Source of the DNA: Anadara kagoshimensis | Lineage: Eukaryota > Mollusca > Bivalvia > Arcoida > Arcidae | Direction of reading: 5' to 3' | Length of the DNA: 64,000 nucleotides | NCBI GenBank assembly: GCA_021292105.1 | Contig: CM037868.1 | Location: 22,677,845 to 22,741,844 of the forward strand | Shown here: positions 44,571 through 58,700 of the stretch, piece by piece | How the letters are laid out: the number at the start of each line of letters is the position of its first letter | How positions within the stretch are numbered: position 1 is the stretch's first letter | The notes under the pieces: model-generated | Databases searched by the model: none | Told to the model about the DNA's origin: nothing | What the model saw: only the letters and a program-made list of their open reading frames with translations | Made by a program: the position numbers and the translations under genes

Positions 44571-44574
44571 GATT

Positions 44575-45125
44575 GAATTGACGTTCAAATCAAGAAAATT
44601 TATTGATATCGAGACACCAGCTATAGGCTGGTAGAAATTATCACCTTAGCAATGCGCCTAGGTAAATGTTCCTCGACTTCCGCGACACTGGACATTGGTT
44701 TTAATGTCTATCCTACGACATTTCTAGTTCTTGGTCAGACCCGCCAAGGATTCGAACACTCTACCAAAGAAGCTGCCGTAGTGGTTGATAGTTTTGTAGA
44801 TGGACTGATTCATTGAATGGGGGTTTTACATCCCAGTCCAGAATATTTCACTTATTTTGAGACGTCACCTCAAGTGAAGTGACAGAAACATTTACCTTTG
44901 CAGTGCGCTCAAGGCATTGTACAAGGAGGTTTCTTTAAACGTGCCACGTCTAGCGTGACACGAGGTATTAATGTATATTCAAATGACCAACTTGATTTTA
45001 TTTTTAAATACGGAGTGTTTTATAAAAAGAACAGTCACTACATATTTTCAAACCCAGGATTCGAACTCGACCTCTCAAAATCGGAGCGTATACTCTATCA
45101 ACGGAACTACAGTAGTTGCAAGAGT
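44575..45125 (-). repeat. Two SINE A variant copies in tandem, antisense
   Basis: Copy 1 (about 44575-44785) and copy 2 (44805-45125) share TTGAGACGTCACCTCAAGTG-like, GCGACACTGGACATTGG/GCGTGACACGAGGTATT and an antisense tRNA-like end. The 90-codon frame at 44898-45170 is SINE sequence. Confidence 0.7.
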
Positions 45126-45149
45126 CTTCTGAAGAATAAAAACGAGATA

Positions 45150-45328
45150 TACAGTTTAAAAAGTATATAAATCCTTCAAAGGAACCAATAAAAGTGGCCT
45201 TTATTGACAGGTGGCGCTTGTATACATGTTCATATAACAATAAAACAGAGCTATTTGACAGGAATTTACTGATCTATGAAAATAGGTGGTCTCTATATAG
45301 AGGTGACGTATAAGGCAGTTCTGACTAA
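45150..45328 (+). repeat. MITE A copy, diverged
   Basis: It starts TACAGTTTAAAAAGTATAT and ends AGAGGTGACGTATAAGGCAG, with the internal AAAGTGGCCTTTATTGACAG block. Confidence 0.7.
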
Positions 45329-46034
45329 CAAGAAATTCCTTATATATTGTTTTTTGTTCATTCTTTACTTTCATTTGTTTCTTGTGTCATGATGTTTTGT
45401 ACCTTCGTATATTGTTGTTGAATGTTGCTTAAAGTTGCATCGGCAATTTTGCAGCTATTCGCGACGAGAACTACTTTATTAATCTCTATTGATTAATCTA
45501 TGAACAAGTTCGTGTATGCGTTTGAAGTGCAAGTGTGTTTTATATTCTGCAACTCAGTGCGGCTTCCGAGAGACAGTACGCCGCAAAAAACGTGCCATCC
45601 CCCGAAATCTCGACCATTATGTTTTCAAAGAAAATAACATCCAGACATTGTTTGCTCGAAAAACAATGATAACTTGAATATCGTTTTCTCGAAAAATATC
45701 GATAACTTGAACATCCTATAACTAAAAAAATTCTAAAAATTTTTTGCACTATGTTAGGAACTTTCGTTATAAGTATCAAACATATATTTTAAAAATGAGA
45801 AAATCGATTACTTTTAAAATATAAATTTATAATGAACTTGTCTTTAAAATGGTTTATAAACGAAGTACCTGAAAATCAATCGAGCACTTGGTTAAAACTG
45901 TACAGTATGATGAAAGCAAAAGGTGCTTAGATTATTTAATTGCATATATGTATAGTATTCGTTCAAATACTGTTAAATCGTTACTTTTCGTGGTGTGCCA
46001 ATTTGAGTAATTTCCGTGAATATACTGACCCACG
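45329..46034. other. No gene recognised upstream of the lectin gene
   Basis: At 45630-45720 GATAACTTGAATATCG-type phrases recur twice. No exon or promoter element can be assigned with confidence. Confidence 0.4.
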
Positions 46035-46244
46035 AATTGACGTATCGCCGACCACGTCCACAATGTTCCGAAACTAGCCACCATCAGGGTACCAAAGCAG
46101 CGCTACGGCCACAAATGACGTACTAGTGTCAGTAACGTCATAAAATGGCACAATTCAGGCCGAGTTTTCATTCTTTTTGTGCGTAATTCAAGGATGCCGG
46201 GACTTTGTTGCAACATTGTGGGCGTGGCAGGGCGATCCGTCAAT
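46035..46244. repeat. MITE I copy 2, upstream of the lectin gene
   Basis: Ends AATTGACGTATCGCCGACCA and GTGGCAGGGCGATCCGTCAA are inverted. It lies about 220 bp before the lectin start codon, so it may be in the promoter region. Confidence 0.85.
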
Positions 46245-46464
46245 CAAAAAGTCAACGAAATATTTATACGAATAATTTTATTGAAAACGTATCTCAAACG
46301 GAAATCTTGATTCATGATCATACAACCCCAAACATGGTATTCTTCCTAGGTTTACGACGATTGAACACCACGAATACATGTATCGATAAATTAAATTTTC
46401 AGATTCCTAATCAACATCATACTGATCCATATTAAAATCCATTGACAGAAGAGATTCACCTAAA

Positions 46465-46779
46465 ATGATTGTTGGATTGAAAAAGTTATTTGGTTTCCTT
46501 TTATGTTTATTGTGTTTTATTTGCGTGACATCTTCAGACTCATGCAAACTTTCTGAAGTTTCGTATGGTTTTCGAATTAAAACTGGAATTTTTCATACAT
46601 ACATTGACGGTTTACAATTGTGTGCCAGAAACTGTATGCTGAGAACAGATTGCCATTCAATTAATTTCAACAGATTTAATGGTACCTGTGAGTTGTCCAC
46701 GAACACAGCGGCTTTAAACCCAGAGGAAGTAGATGTATCCCAGGAATGGATGCAAAGTGATATTGCAAATTGGCCATTG
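46465..46779 (+). CDS. Lectin gene exon 1: signal peptide and PAN/apple domain
   Basis: It codes 105 residues. Residues 7-22 are hydrophobic, with likely cleavage near Ser23-Ser24. Five cysteines (27, 53, 57, 63, 75) in the order C-x25-C-x3-C-x5-C-x11-C fit a PAN/apple fold, with the typical CARNCMLRTDCHSINFN helix-and-strand segment. The exon ends at a consensus GTAAGT donor (46780) in phase 0. The start is the first ATG of the frame. A possible acceptor (TTTTCAG at about 46402) hints at a 5' UTR exon upstream. Confidence 0.88.
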
Positions 46780-49700
46780 GTAAGTTAGAGACGATTAAGT
46801 AAATTTTATTCTTTACATTTAACTTAATATATTATACAAGAATAAAAAACAAACAAATGTTCAAATCACAAATCGAAAAACAAAACACAACACTGTAAAA
46901 ATTGCCAGTTTAAGAAAATAAAGAAATTTGTTTCACTTGCTCCAATCAAAAACAAGCATTGTTAATGTGTAAAGCACAATCCTTAACAAGAGTTCTTTAC
47001 ATTTAACTTAATATATTATACAAGAATCAACAAGGGAGATAACTCTTGAAAAACAGGTGATAACTAGAAACACTGTGAGCCACAAGCTCGCAAAAAATAC
47101 CCCCAGCTCCCCCCACATAAAAAAATCCATCGGATCAAATTTTTAAATAGGAGGTGCACATCTACATTATATCACAAAGATGTCACTTTTTAAGCGTGGG
47201 GTATAAAAACAAACAAATGTTCAAATTACAAATCGAAAAACAAAGCACAACACTATAAAAATTGCCAGTTTAAGAAAAATAAAGAAATTTGTTTTTCTTG
47301 CTCCAATCAAAATCGAGCATTGTACATGTGTAAATCATAATCCCAAACCAGAGTATAAACTGACAATTTAAGTTCAATTTGCATTAGTGAAATGGGGGCA
47401 TGTTCTCCCGAAAGGGTAAGCACCTTTTCACTAGCTAGATCCAACCGCCACGTGTAAAATAAAGATTGAAAACGAAGAAACGTCGAACTATGCGGCATCA
47501 AATATTTCCAAGGCAAGTATGGACACAGGGAAATCAGTACATATATCATACAAATACCGAACATTTAGTGCATTGATTTACAGTTCACATCCGCCCCAAA
47601 CCCCTGTTTGATTATAATCAAAACCAAATAAATGCTAGTCAATGTCCAAATCACAATTCCAAGGCAAAGCAAAAACTTTGAAACTGTCAAATTAAGATAA
47701 CCTTGTGAACTATGAAAGTGAGACCGGGTGCTCCAGAAAGGTAATCACCCCTGTTTAGCAAGGAACATCCGTCACATATGAGAGTAAAAGGAACATAGAA
47801 CTATATGACTTCAAATATATCCGGGACGACATATCAACAATAGTGTGATGGCGGCCATACAACGTTTTGAGATCCATCTGAAGCGTAGCTTTGATCGATG
47901 CCTCTGTGTCCATGATTGCCCTGGATATATTTGACGTCTCATAGTTTCATGTTCCTTTCACACAATTTTGATTACACACGTGGCTGGTGTAGCTAGCTAA
48001 ACAGGAGGGGCTTACCCTTCCGGAGCACCCGGCCTAACTTCTCTGGTGGAGGTTCACGTGTCTAACCTAATTTGCCAGTTCCAAAGCTTTTACTTTGCTT
48101 CTGAATTGTGATTCGGACATGGATTAGTATGTTTGTTTTTGATTTGCAATATCCCTGGGTCAACATTTTTTTGTAGGCAGCTTGCTCCGTTGTATAAGGT
48201 TTCCGTAGGGAGACAAGCTCTAACCTTACGTATTAGTTGTGAAAAATACACCATAAGCAGGAAAAACGGGTATTTCTTTAACAAATATTGCCATATGAAT
48301 AAAACACCTGAAATTAAAATCAATTCTGTCCAAATTTTGAATTGAAGGATTATATTTAATCTTAATTTCATTACTTACCTTGTTCTTAAAACCAATTGCA
48401 AGATATAAGCAATGAACGATATATTCATATAAATATATATTTATTTGCAATTGTGTTCGACTATTTTTAAGAAGTACTGCACGTTTTGTATAAACTTAAC
48501 AAGGGTTTAATCAAAACAAATTTAAAAAAAATTACAATCGTAGCAATAAATGAATAAGTTCATATGTATATATCATTATTATTGTTCGACTATTTTCAAG
48601 AAGTAATGCACGTGTATGAACTTAACAAGGGTTTAATAAAAAACAAAAACTTAAAAGAAATTACAGGAATAAGTTTGTTTGTAAACATAGTATTTAAACT
48701 TTTTAGTCAATTCACGAAAACATACTAAAAATTCTCTTTGTTCTATTGTTAAACTGTTATTAACAAAAACATGTATTGTACTTTGCTCATCATACAACTT
48801 TATAATAATGTTTGTCTAAAAAAGTAGAAATTTTGATTTAAACAAAATGTGTGATATTATTGAAATGTTCATATCCTGTTTGAATTTTAGGGAAAATCGT
48901 TTTCTATTTATCATTTTTATATTGATGAGAAAATGTAAATACTAAGTGACTATAGATGTAAGTAAAAATATTCTGCGTTCATGGTCATCGAATTAACATA
49001 CCTACATTGCTGAAACACTGCAATATTTCTAAAACTTGATTGAGTTTTGGAAGATGTATAACATTGATAGATGTATACATGTAAGTAAAAATATTCTGCG
49101 TTCATGGTCATTTTCATCGAATTAACATACCTAGATTGCTGCAGCACTGCAATATTTATAAAACTTGATAAAGTTTTGGAAGATGTATTACATTAATAAT
49201 CAATAATTGATACTTTAATTGCAATCTTATTGGGTAAACTGTGAAATATTGCAGATATATGTCCACGAGGGACAATATTTCACGTTGCAGTAACGTGACA
49301 TCACCAGCTGTAGGCGAAGTTGTTAAAATTTTACCTTTGGAATGCCGTCAGGGGTAATGTTACGCCGCGTAATGCATACTAAATGTGTAATTTTCACGGT
49401 TGTAACGCGACATCACCAGCTGTAGGCGAAGTTGTTGAAATGTTACATTTGCAGTGCCTTAAGGGGTAATGATACGTCGTGTTATGTTACAATGACAAGT
49501 AATGTAATACCTTGATTACACACGTGGCGGGTGTAGCTAGCTAAACAGGAGGTGCTTACCCTTCCGGAGTACTCGACCTTATTTCCCTAGTGGAAGTTCA
49601 CGTGTCTAACCTAAATTGTTAGTTCCGAAGTTTTTACTTTGCTTCTGGATTGTGATTCGGACATAGGTTCGTATGTTGTTTTTTTTTAATCTTATTTAAG

Positions 49701-52700
49701 ATAAACTAGTAATTAGAACGGGATGAATAATTACAAAAGATTGTGAGTAAATAGGACTTCTTTCAGATGAACTTTTAGTTTCCTCTGAGAGACATTTAAA
49801 ATTTTAAAATATTTTGGGAATTTAAACAATGCATATCCAAATTAAATAACCAAAGCATTGCAAAAGTTTTAAAACTAACAAATGTGCCTAAACACACGAA
49901 CTTCCGCCGGAGAAGTGGGACCGGGTACTCCAGAAGATTAAGTTTACATCCCGTTTACCTAGCTACAATTGTCACGTGTTTAATTTAGATTGGTAATGAA
50001 CGCAACAAGAAACCATGGGGCGTTCAAAATTAAAATTTCCTGCGTGTGATACTATAAAATTTTCTTTTTATACCTGTGTATTAACCTTTAATGATATTAG
50101 AAACTGTTATCCTGAAACACTAGAAATGATAATGCAACCTCTTTATCTCATTTATGAAAGACTATTTTCTTTGCTTGAATTGTGAACGCTGCAAGATATT
50201 ATTTTGTGCGGCTGCAACACAAGCAAGTTTGACCAACCGGCCAAAATGAACAACGTGACTCAATCTTTTAATTGATGAACATGAACTACTTTATGATGAA
50301 CAAAAATATTCATACGCAGGGCGAGAGTACCAAAATAACTGGATACGTACATATCTGGAACAAATTCTTAATATAGTCCTAACATACACAAGTCATAACA
50401 GATATAACTTATGACCCAAGACTTGAAAGTGGGTAGTGACTGTTCTTTCGCCAAGCACTCGGCATTACGAAATGAAAGTCACACAGTCTTTTGTCACTGT
50501 GGGCTTGGCACGCTAAAGAACACTACTGTATAATGCCATCAGCGCAACACACAGGCACAATTTCTGCACCTTCGCCTATAGATGGCGACGTCTCTATATA
50601 AGTAAAATATTCTTGACTGCGACGTTAAACAGCATTACTCAACTCAACTATTATAACTTACATTCAGTGACATTTAATTATTTTTTCATTTTATTTTTTT
50701 TTTAATTGTAGACACTTGCTGGTGCTTGTTATAGCGTTGCCTGTCCGCCAAGCCATAGCTGTGTATACAAAAGATCGGAGAAACTACATGTGTAATTACA
50801 GGTTAGAATATCATTATTCTTTTTCATCTAAATTTGCTGCTAGTTAAAATTTGAATTTTCTCAAAAACTAAGTAATACTTCCTCATGCAAAGTATATCGT
50901 TAGCTAAATTTAGTCAATGCATTTTAGTCCTTTGGTTTCTTTTCAACATTTTCAAAAAATCGTTATAGTCCAAGCACTACTAATGAGAAATGGTATTTCT
51001 AACGGCCGTCTAGTGCTGTAAAATTAAAATTGATATTATATGCAAATATCTCCGTTTCATAATTTTTCCTTTTCTAAACTATTCTTAACTTAAATTTGAT
51101 AATTATGACATCTTCAAGTTTTTAATTGAAAAAGACATACTGAAATTGAGGGTGACATTTTAAAGCTAATAACCTGATGATTTTGAGTTTTGTCAGGTTT
51201 TTATTCTTTTATTTTATATTTATTTATTTATTTATTTTAATATAAACCAAATATCCTTGATTAAAACTAAACAGAGATGTTAAACATATTCAACATGACA
51301 CCTTGAATTCCTGATTACTTGATATCTGAATAATTGAAAAAGTATTATAATTTCAAATTTACAGAAAAATTTAAGCTAAGGCGTGTTTGCCAACTGGAAC
51401 ATCAGGTCACAGTAAATTCAACATTTATCTGATATATATAACGTAAAATAATATTTCACAAGTTTATGCCTATTTAATCATTAATTTAACAAGTCCAAAC
51501 CACAATCCAAAAAATAAGTAAAACCTTAAAAAAAATTATTAAGTTAGACATGTGAACTTCCTCCAAGGAAGTGAATCTGGGTCCTCCGGACGGTTAAACG
51601 CCCCCTTTTTAGCTTGCAAGACCTACCACGTGTTAAATCGTAATTGTGACTGTAAGGAACACGGCAGTATGTGACGTCAAATATATCCAGGGTCATTTTG
51701 GATACAGAGACATCATAATTATCAACATAATTATGGTGACGACATAAAACCTTTTGATAAGCCTAGGTTTGCAATATTCCTGGTTCAACCACTTATTTGT
51801 AAGCAAATTGGCTTTGTGCTGGATTGGTATTTTTTTATTGTATAACATTGCCGTTGTGGGATCATACACAGTAGAATCAGGTATATTGCTGCCTGGAAAA
51901 GGAAAGTTGGCAAAAAATGAAGTCATTATCTTTGATCCATTATTTATGATCGTTATATCAACACTTTCAGTGTTCTATAATACTCTAATATAAAAAGCTC
52001 AATACAAACTATCTGGGAAACCTGATGTTTTTACTCTAAATTGGAAAATTACGCAATACTTTTTGAAAACTAGATAGATTAAAATCTTCAAGGATCATCA
52101 GATTACTTGTTATTTACTACGTTACTGTAACTTGGCTGTTTATTTATATGGCATTTTATGCTTCATTAATGACGATGTATTTATTTTTATTGTACTGTAT
52201 TTGCAGACATTTGTACAAAGTGTCCATGTATTAAAGGTGAATGTAAATGTGCATAAGTGTTGCCTTTGTCTATCTCATATTTTTGCAAAAATGTTGAAAA
52301 GTCTAAATAAAAATAAATATATAAATTATTAAAAAGATATGTAATATGTTTATAGTGGTGTTTCCTTTAAGTAACCATGCAATCGTTCTGATGATTCATT
52401 TGAACATAGATCTTTATCAAAATGATTGTTATAAGAATAAATACAATATCTTAAATGGTGCTTGGTTTAGATAGTTTATCGGAAAATCCTAATTGTGTAT
52501 TATTGTCAGAAATATACTATTGTCTAAATTTGCTGCTAGGTAAAATTTGAAATTCTTCAAAAAACTAATGTATATTCCCTCATGCAATATGTACTTGGCT
52601 AAATTTGGTAAAATCTATTTTCTATTTCGGAAAATACTTATACTAGAATTAATTTTATTAAAGATGAAATTTCTCACAGTCAAATGAAAGCTCTTGTGTC

Positions 52701-55700
52701 TCGGTATCATTATAAAAGATGAAACACCTGACTCTACATATGAAACATTTTTTGGACAATTAACCACAGCAGTAGTATTTAATTACATCAGTGACTTTGA
52801 ACTTTGAACCTCATGACTTTCATATAAATATGATTGATACATAGATGCCTACTTTATTCTGATATTGTGCCTGTACAAAAAGTGTATATATTTTAATATA
52901 CTTATCTATTATATTTTTATTTTTAATTTTTATTATTTTATTTTTTTATAATTTTTTTTTATTTTGATTTTTAACTTTTGACATTAATTTTGACCTTCAA
53001 CAATAAATTAAAATGATCGTTTATTATTATCACTATTGGTATACAAAAGCCAGGAAATATTAAATATTTTTATACATTTCCACTTACAATCCTCGTTTCA
53101 ATGAAACCTAATAACTTTTTCATCTCACTTATCACTACAGTATTATAAAGTCTTAAAATCCATTTTTATGTTTTTGCGTATGGGGTCCTACCATTTTCTG
53201 GTCCAAAAACTAGAATATGGGATCAAAATTATAGGAGTTTTATAGGAAATTATGGGAGTTTTCCTAAAATTATAGGAATATTTTTAAAAAGTTTACACAT
53301 AAAATATACATCCATCCATGGTCTCCTTTCCCCCCTTCAGTAATTCCCTTTCATCCTTTTACTAACAAACATAAAACATTGGAAACTGCAATGTATACTT
53401 ACTGCTTTAGATAAATACATACATGTTAATCTTGCTTCAGATATGTACTAAATGCGGGAAATATGTCATCATTCTTAATTCTGAATTCTTGAAAACATAG
53501 GAGGTTTTTTTTTAAATTATATAGGAAACTATAAGAAAGAGTCAAAATTAAAGGTAAAAAGGGAAAATATAGGAATGGTAGGACACCTGGTATTATACTA
53601 AACGCACTAAAATATACTTGTACAAATGTGCGCCATGAATCGAGTTGAGTTTCACATAGGAAAGGGTCAAAATTAAGGGAAATAAAGGAAAATATAGGAA
53701 TGGTAGGACACCTGGTCTTATACTAAACGCTAAAATATACTTGCACAATTGTGTGCCATGAATCGAGTTGAGTTTCTGCTGTAGTTAAAATATTCGTCTT
53801 ATTACTTTCAGAATGTCCATCTCCACCTCCAAATGACATCTATTCTATAACGAGTCCAAAACCATATGAACGTAATGTTGGTTCGAGTTTGGATTTTGTT
53901 TGTCAATTAGGATATGTATTAGTTGGGGCACCAAAAATAACGTGTCAGGCTAATGGATCATGGAGTAACGCGTTTTGTCGAGGTTTGTTATTATTTTAAC
54001 CTAATTCTAAATATGAGAACATGATCATACTTTACTTTCATGTATTATTTTATTTTATTTTCTTGCTCAGTCTGTTTCATTCGCCTCTACTTGTAAGCGT
54101 CCTCTGTAGCGGTGTCGATACCTTCTACTGAGCCACGGGACCTTGGAATTCAGTCTCATCCGAAAGACTGCTAGAGTGCTGAGGTTTTAATATAGCTGTA
54201 TTGTTGACAAATGAAAATCATCTCAGAAAATTAAAAAGTCCCAATTGGCGTTCGAACTCACAAATCATTTTGAAAGACAGTGACAGTACCAATCGGCCAT
54301 GGCCACCATGGTGTAGGTACAGCTCAATCTTGTTTATCTATTTTTTTCTGTTTTCAAAGTTTCATTTTGCTTTTGAAATTGTGATATGAACATAGACATG
54401 TATGTTTATATTGAGTGTTTAACCCTTTTGATAACGCAATAGGTGTTTCTTCCGTAGCACCTGGCCCCACTTTCCTAGTGGAAATCCATGTGTTGAACGT
54501 GACTTTCAAGTTTCAACGTTTTCAATCATTTTAAGATTGTAATTTGGACATGGATCAATGTGTTTGATTTTTATCTTTTTAAATGTTTCGTGAAAATGAA
54601 TCTAATGTCCGTAATTTAACTTATAGATATAAAAGCTATTATATTATTGCATTAGTGTCTGTCTCGATCAATTTTTATCAATAAAAGATCTTTTATTTGG
54701 AATCAGTCAATTTGTAACAGATTTTTGTCCATTGCCAGCTTTATAATATTCATTGTAAGCATTTCTTCTCTATTTTGCTTTTTAAATTTTAGAACTAAAC
54801 TGTCCAGCCAATTGGAATAGATGGAAAGCTTCCTGCTATTACCATGCTGCAGGTTTCAAATACCCGCTTTCTAATGCAAAGGTAATGATACATATACAGT
54901 CAAATCTATCTACAAAAGCCATTAAAGAACCAGTAAAATTGGTCTTTATGGACAGGTGGTCTCTATATTCAGGTTCAAATAATATGAACAAAGAACAATT
55001 TGGATACAATTCTACTGACCTTTATAAGCAAGAGCCTTTTTATAGAGGTGGCCTTTAAGGCAGGTTAGACTGTACTTTAAATGAAGTAATTTTAGCGTGT
55101 ATGAATTTTCGAGAAAGTTATATATATTTAATTATAAACAAACATTGCAGTGTTTAAACTTTTATAATTTTACTCCACCTACCTGCTCTTGCTCGTCTTC
55201 TCCCTATATTTATGGACCGGCTGGACATGTAATAAACAGTCACCTCAATATAATCGAGAACACCAAATTAAGATCTTTACTTTCAAAAGGTCCTAAATAT
55301 AAAGAAGCTCAACCTTTTACTTTTGGACAGAATTTCGGACTTGTCATGGATTCCGTTGAAGAGTACGCTAGACGTTGGGCTAAATTAGAAGATGTTGAGC
55401 TTGATACCTTATCCGACTGGATAAAGGTTGTGAGATCTTTCGTTAAAACTAGGATTGCCAAACTTAAAGGGTCTATGAATACTAAACCGTCTTCAGTACT
55501 CAAGGATCCAGAAATCAAGGCAATTCTAACAGACATACACAACAAATATGTTGATAAGGCTTCCAACAACATTATTCTCGTTTGTAAGAGATTCTACCTT
55601 GAATGTCTTTTTAAGGAGCTTGGTTTAGATAGTATATCAAATAAACCTGCATATACTAGACTTAATTTTACCAAAGATGAAATTACTTTTAATCTAACGG

Positions 55701-58700
55701 ATCTCCTTGTGTACCATGATCTTATAAAATTTGACGACGAATTGAATTATCGCTTCTGTTTCTGAATTAAAAAAACGCTAGGGTCAAAACACTGATATAA
55801 TTAATACAATAACAGTGTCTGATAGGAATATTTACCAACCAAATCACCGCGACAGTGACTTATGCTTTATTTCCATAGATAAAGACCTAAAGCCTAGTCG
55901 TTATAAAAATTTACCTCCCACATGCGCGACCAGAGGTATACCTCTACACAGAGTAAAATGTTTCCGCTATGACGATTTAAAATGTTAAAAAACATGCAAA
56001 TTGACGGATCGCCGGCACGCCCACAATGTTCCGAAAAAGGCCGCTATCACAGTACTACGGCAGCGTCAAGGCATCTAGTGTCAGTGACGTCATTAAACGG
56101 CGCAATTCAGACCGAGTTTTCATTCTTTCTGCATGTAATTCAAGCATGCCAGGCCTTTGTCGGGACATTGTGGGCGTGGTCAGCGATACGTCAATTGTTG
56201 ATGATTTTGCACATATGATATAATAAAAACATTGATTCTTGTGTAAAAATAATCGTTTTGAATGTAAAATCCCAATACTGCCTACATTATCTGTTCAAGA
56301 TATAATTTATGACAATAGCAAATGCGCATAAAAGTTTCGGGTGTGAATAACAAGTAAGCAAATTAAACACGAGTTATTATGTTATATTGAATTTAATAAA
56401 TTAATAAATTGTGACGTCACAATATGCTAAAACAATTGTGTGACATCACTAACCAAGGAAATATGAGTGATATTAATAATATTATTACATAGCTTTATTG
56501 TATGGATTTAATTTGGGAGCGATTGTACAATAAAATGAAATATTATTCAAGTGTATTGGATTTTCTATCAAAAAAATATAACTCACTGTCACGGACATAG
56601 TGATTTGGACAGGAGGTTCTGAAAACAAATATCGTTGTAGAATTCATTGGTTTTATCTATAGCATTAGTAAAAATAAAATGTCTAAGGTATCAGAAATCT
56701 ATTGTAAAAGTTCGCCTGTTACTTGTATTATTTCAGATTATGTGAATGCCATCTGTTCTAATGAGCTGCAAATAAATGATTCATATCTCAATAGACGTAT
56801 CGTCGGCCACGTATTTTATGTTCCGACACTGGCCGCCATCACAGTAACAAAGTAGCGTCATAGCAACTAATGACATTCTAGTGTCAGTGACGTCATTAAA
56901 TGGCACACTTCAGGCCCAGTTTTCATTCTTTTTGTGTTCTGAGCCTTTGTCGGAACATTGTGGGCATGACCGGCGATCCGTTAATTATAGCTAATACAAA
57001 AGGCTTTTTTGAGAATATACGACTCACGTGGTTTCTTCATTTTTTCTATTATCAACTTTTTTATTTTAATATATAAACAAATAAACTACCGTATTTCCAC
57101 AAAATCAGTGCACATAGAAAAAAAACCGAACTCCATTTACCTACCTGACCCTCAATACCCTGATTTAACTTTGAATGAGGCCTTATTGGCAAACTTTTTC
57201 GCAAAATTTCTCTATGTACAGCAGAACTGAACAATAATGTTTTTTAATTAAAAATATAATTTGATTAGGTCAGTGCATTTAAAATGCATTTTCTTAAAAG
57301 TTTAATGGAAACATTTTTCAAATAAAAGAAATGAATAATAAAAACCATGTGCTCTGAATTTTGTGGAAATACAGTACTGTAGTACCAGTTTGATTTAGTC
57401 CGATATATAATGACTAGTTTCTGCTACGTATACCATTTTGTTAGTTATATTTACCATTGAAAGAAAAAAAAACTTTTAGCTTATATGTTTTCATATATGA
57501 TCAAAGGCAAACATACCAATCCATGTCCGAATCACAATCCAGAAGGAAAGTAAAAACTTTGGAACTGACAAGTTAGGTTAGACACCAGGAAAGTTAGGCC
57601 GGCTGCTCCGGAAGGGTAAGCACCTCCTGTTTCGCTAGCTACACCCGCCACGTGTGTAATCAAACTTGTGTGAAAGAAACATGGAACTATGAGACGTCAA
57701 ATATATCCAGGGCAATCCTGGACACAGAGACATCAAACTTATCAACAATACTGTGATGACGGCCATAACACATTTTGAGAGCCTTGATAAGCCTAGGCTT
57801 GCAATATCCCTGAGTCAACAATTTATTTGCAAGCTTCCTCTTTCTTTCAGAAAGGGGTAAATCAGGATATGAAATTAAAGAGTATCATAATGTGCACTAA
57901 ACTTTCCATTAAAACATATTGAAATTAAATATGTCATTTTTGCAAAGACCTTAATTTTCATAATTTTATAACTTTTTATTTATATCGAATGGTTTGATCA
58001 TCTTGGTGTTTAAAGTTCCATCATTCTTATACTACGAAATTTTATGTTTCCGTGGTGTTCATTATTATTGTTCTAGGAAAACATACCATTGGAGGCTGCG
58101 GTTAAATTTATTGTAAGTTCCAAAGTTTTTACTTTGATTTTGGATTGTGAACTTAACTTGTCAGTTCCAAAGATTTTGCTTTGTTTCTGAATGTTGAACC
58201 CACCGTGTCAGTTCCAACGTCTTTGCTTTGTTTTTGGATGGTGAATCCAACGTAACAGTTCCAAAGTTTTTGCTTTGCTTCTGGATTGTGATTCAGACAT
58301 GGATAACAATGTTTGTTTTTGTTTGCGATTGCCGTTTAAGGTAAGCTTATGGAATTTACTATTTCAATAACGTGAAAATCAAGGGCCAGTGTATGAATAA
58401 ACTAAAGATAATTTGAAACTCAAGACAATTATTGATTTCACAGTATTATAGATATAGGTAAACAACTTTGACCTTTCTCCTTGACCTTTAATTAAAATAT
58501 TTATTGTGGACGAGAGCATTAATGTTTAGGAATAACGTGGTCTACATAATGCGAACAATAATCATGTATCCTGAGAACACATTATTAACAATAAGTCCTA
58601 CTTAAACAAACCTGTCTATAAAGGCCACCCAAGGGAACCAGTTAAAGTGGTCTTATAGGCAGGTGGTCTTTATGTACAGGTTCAAATAATATGAATAAAG

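Noticed and set aside
44898..45170. 90-codon frame
   Set aside because: Translated antisense SINE A variant.
52132..52332. 66-codon frame overlapping the candidate alternative exon
   Set aside because: This frame does not match the acceptor phase; the Cys-rich frame 52207-52256 does.
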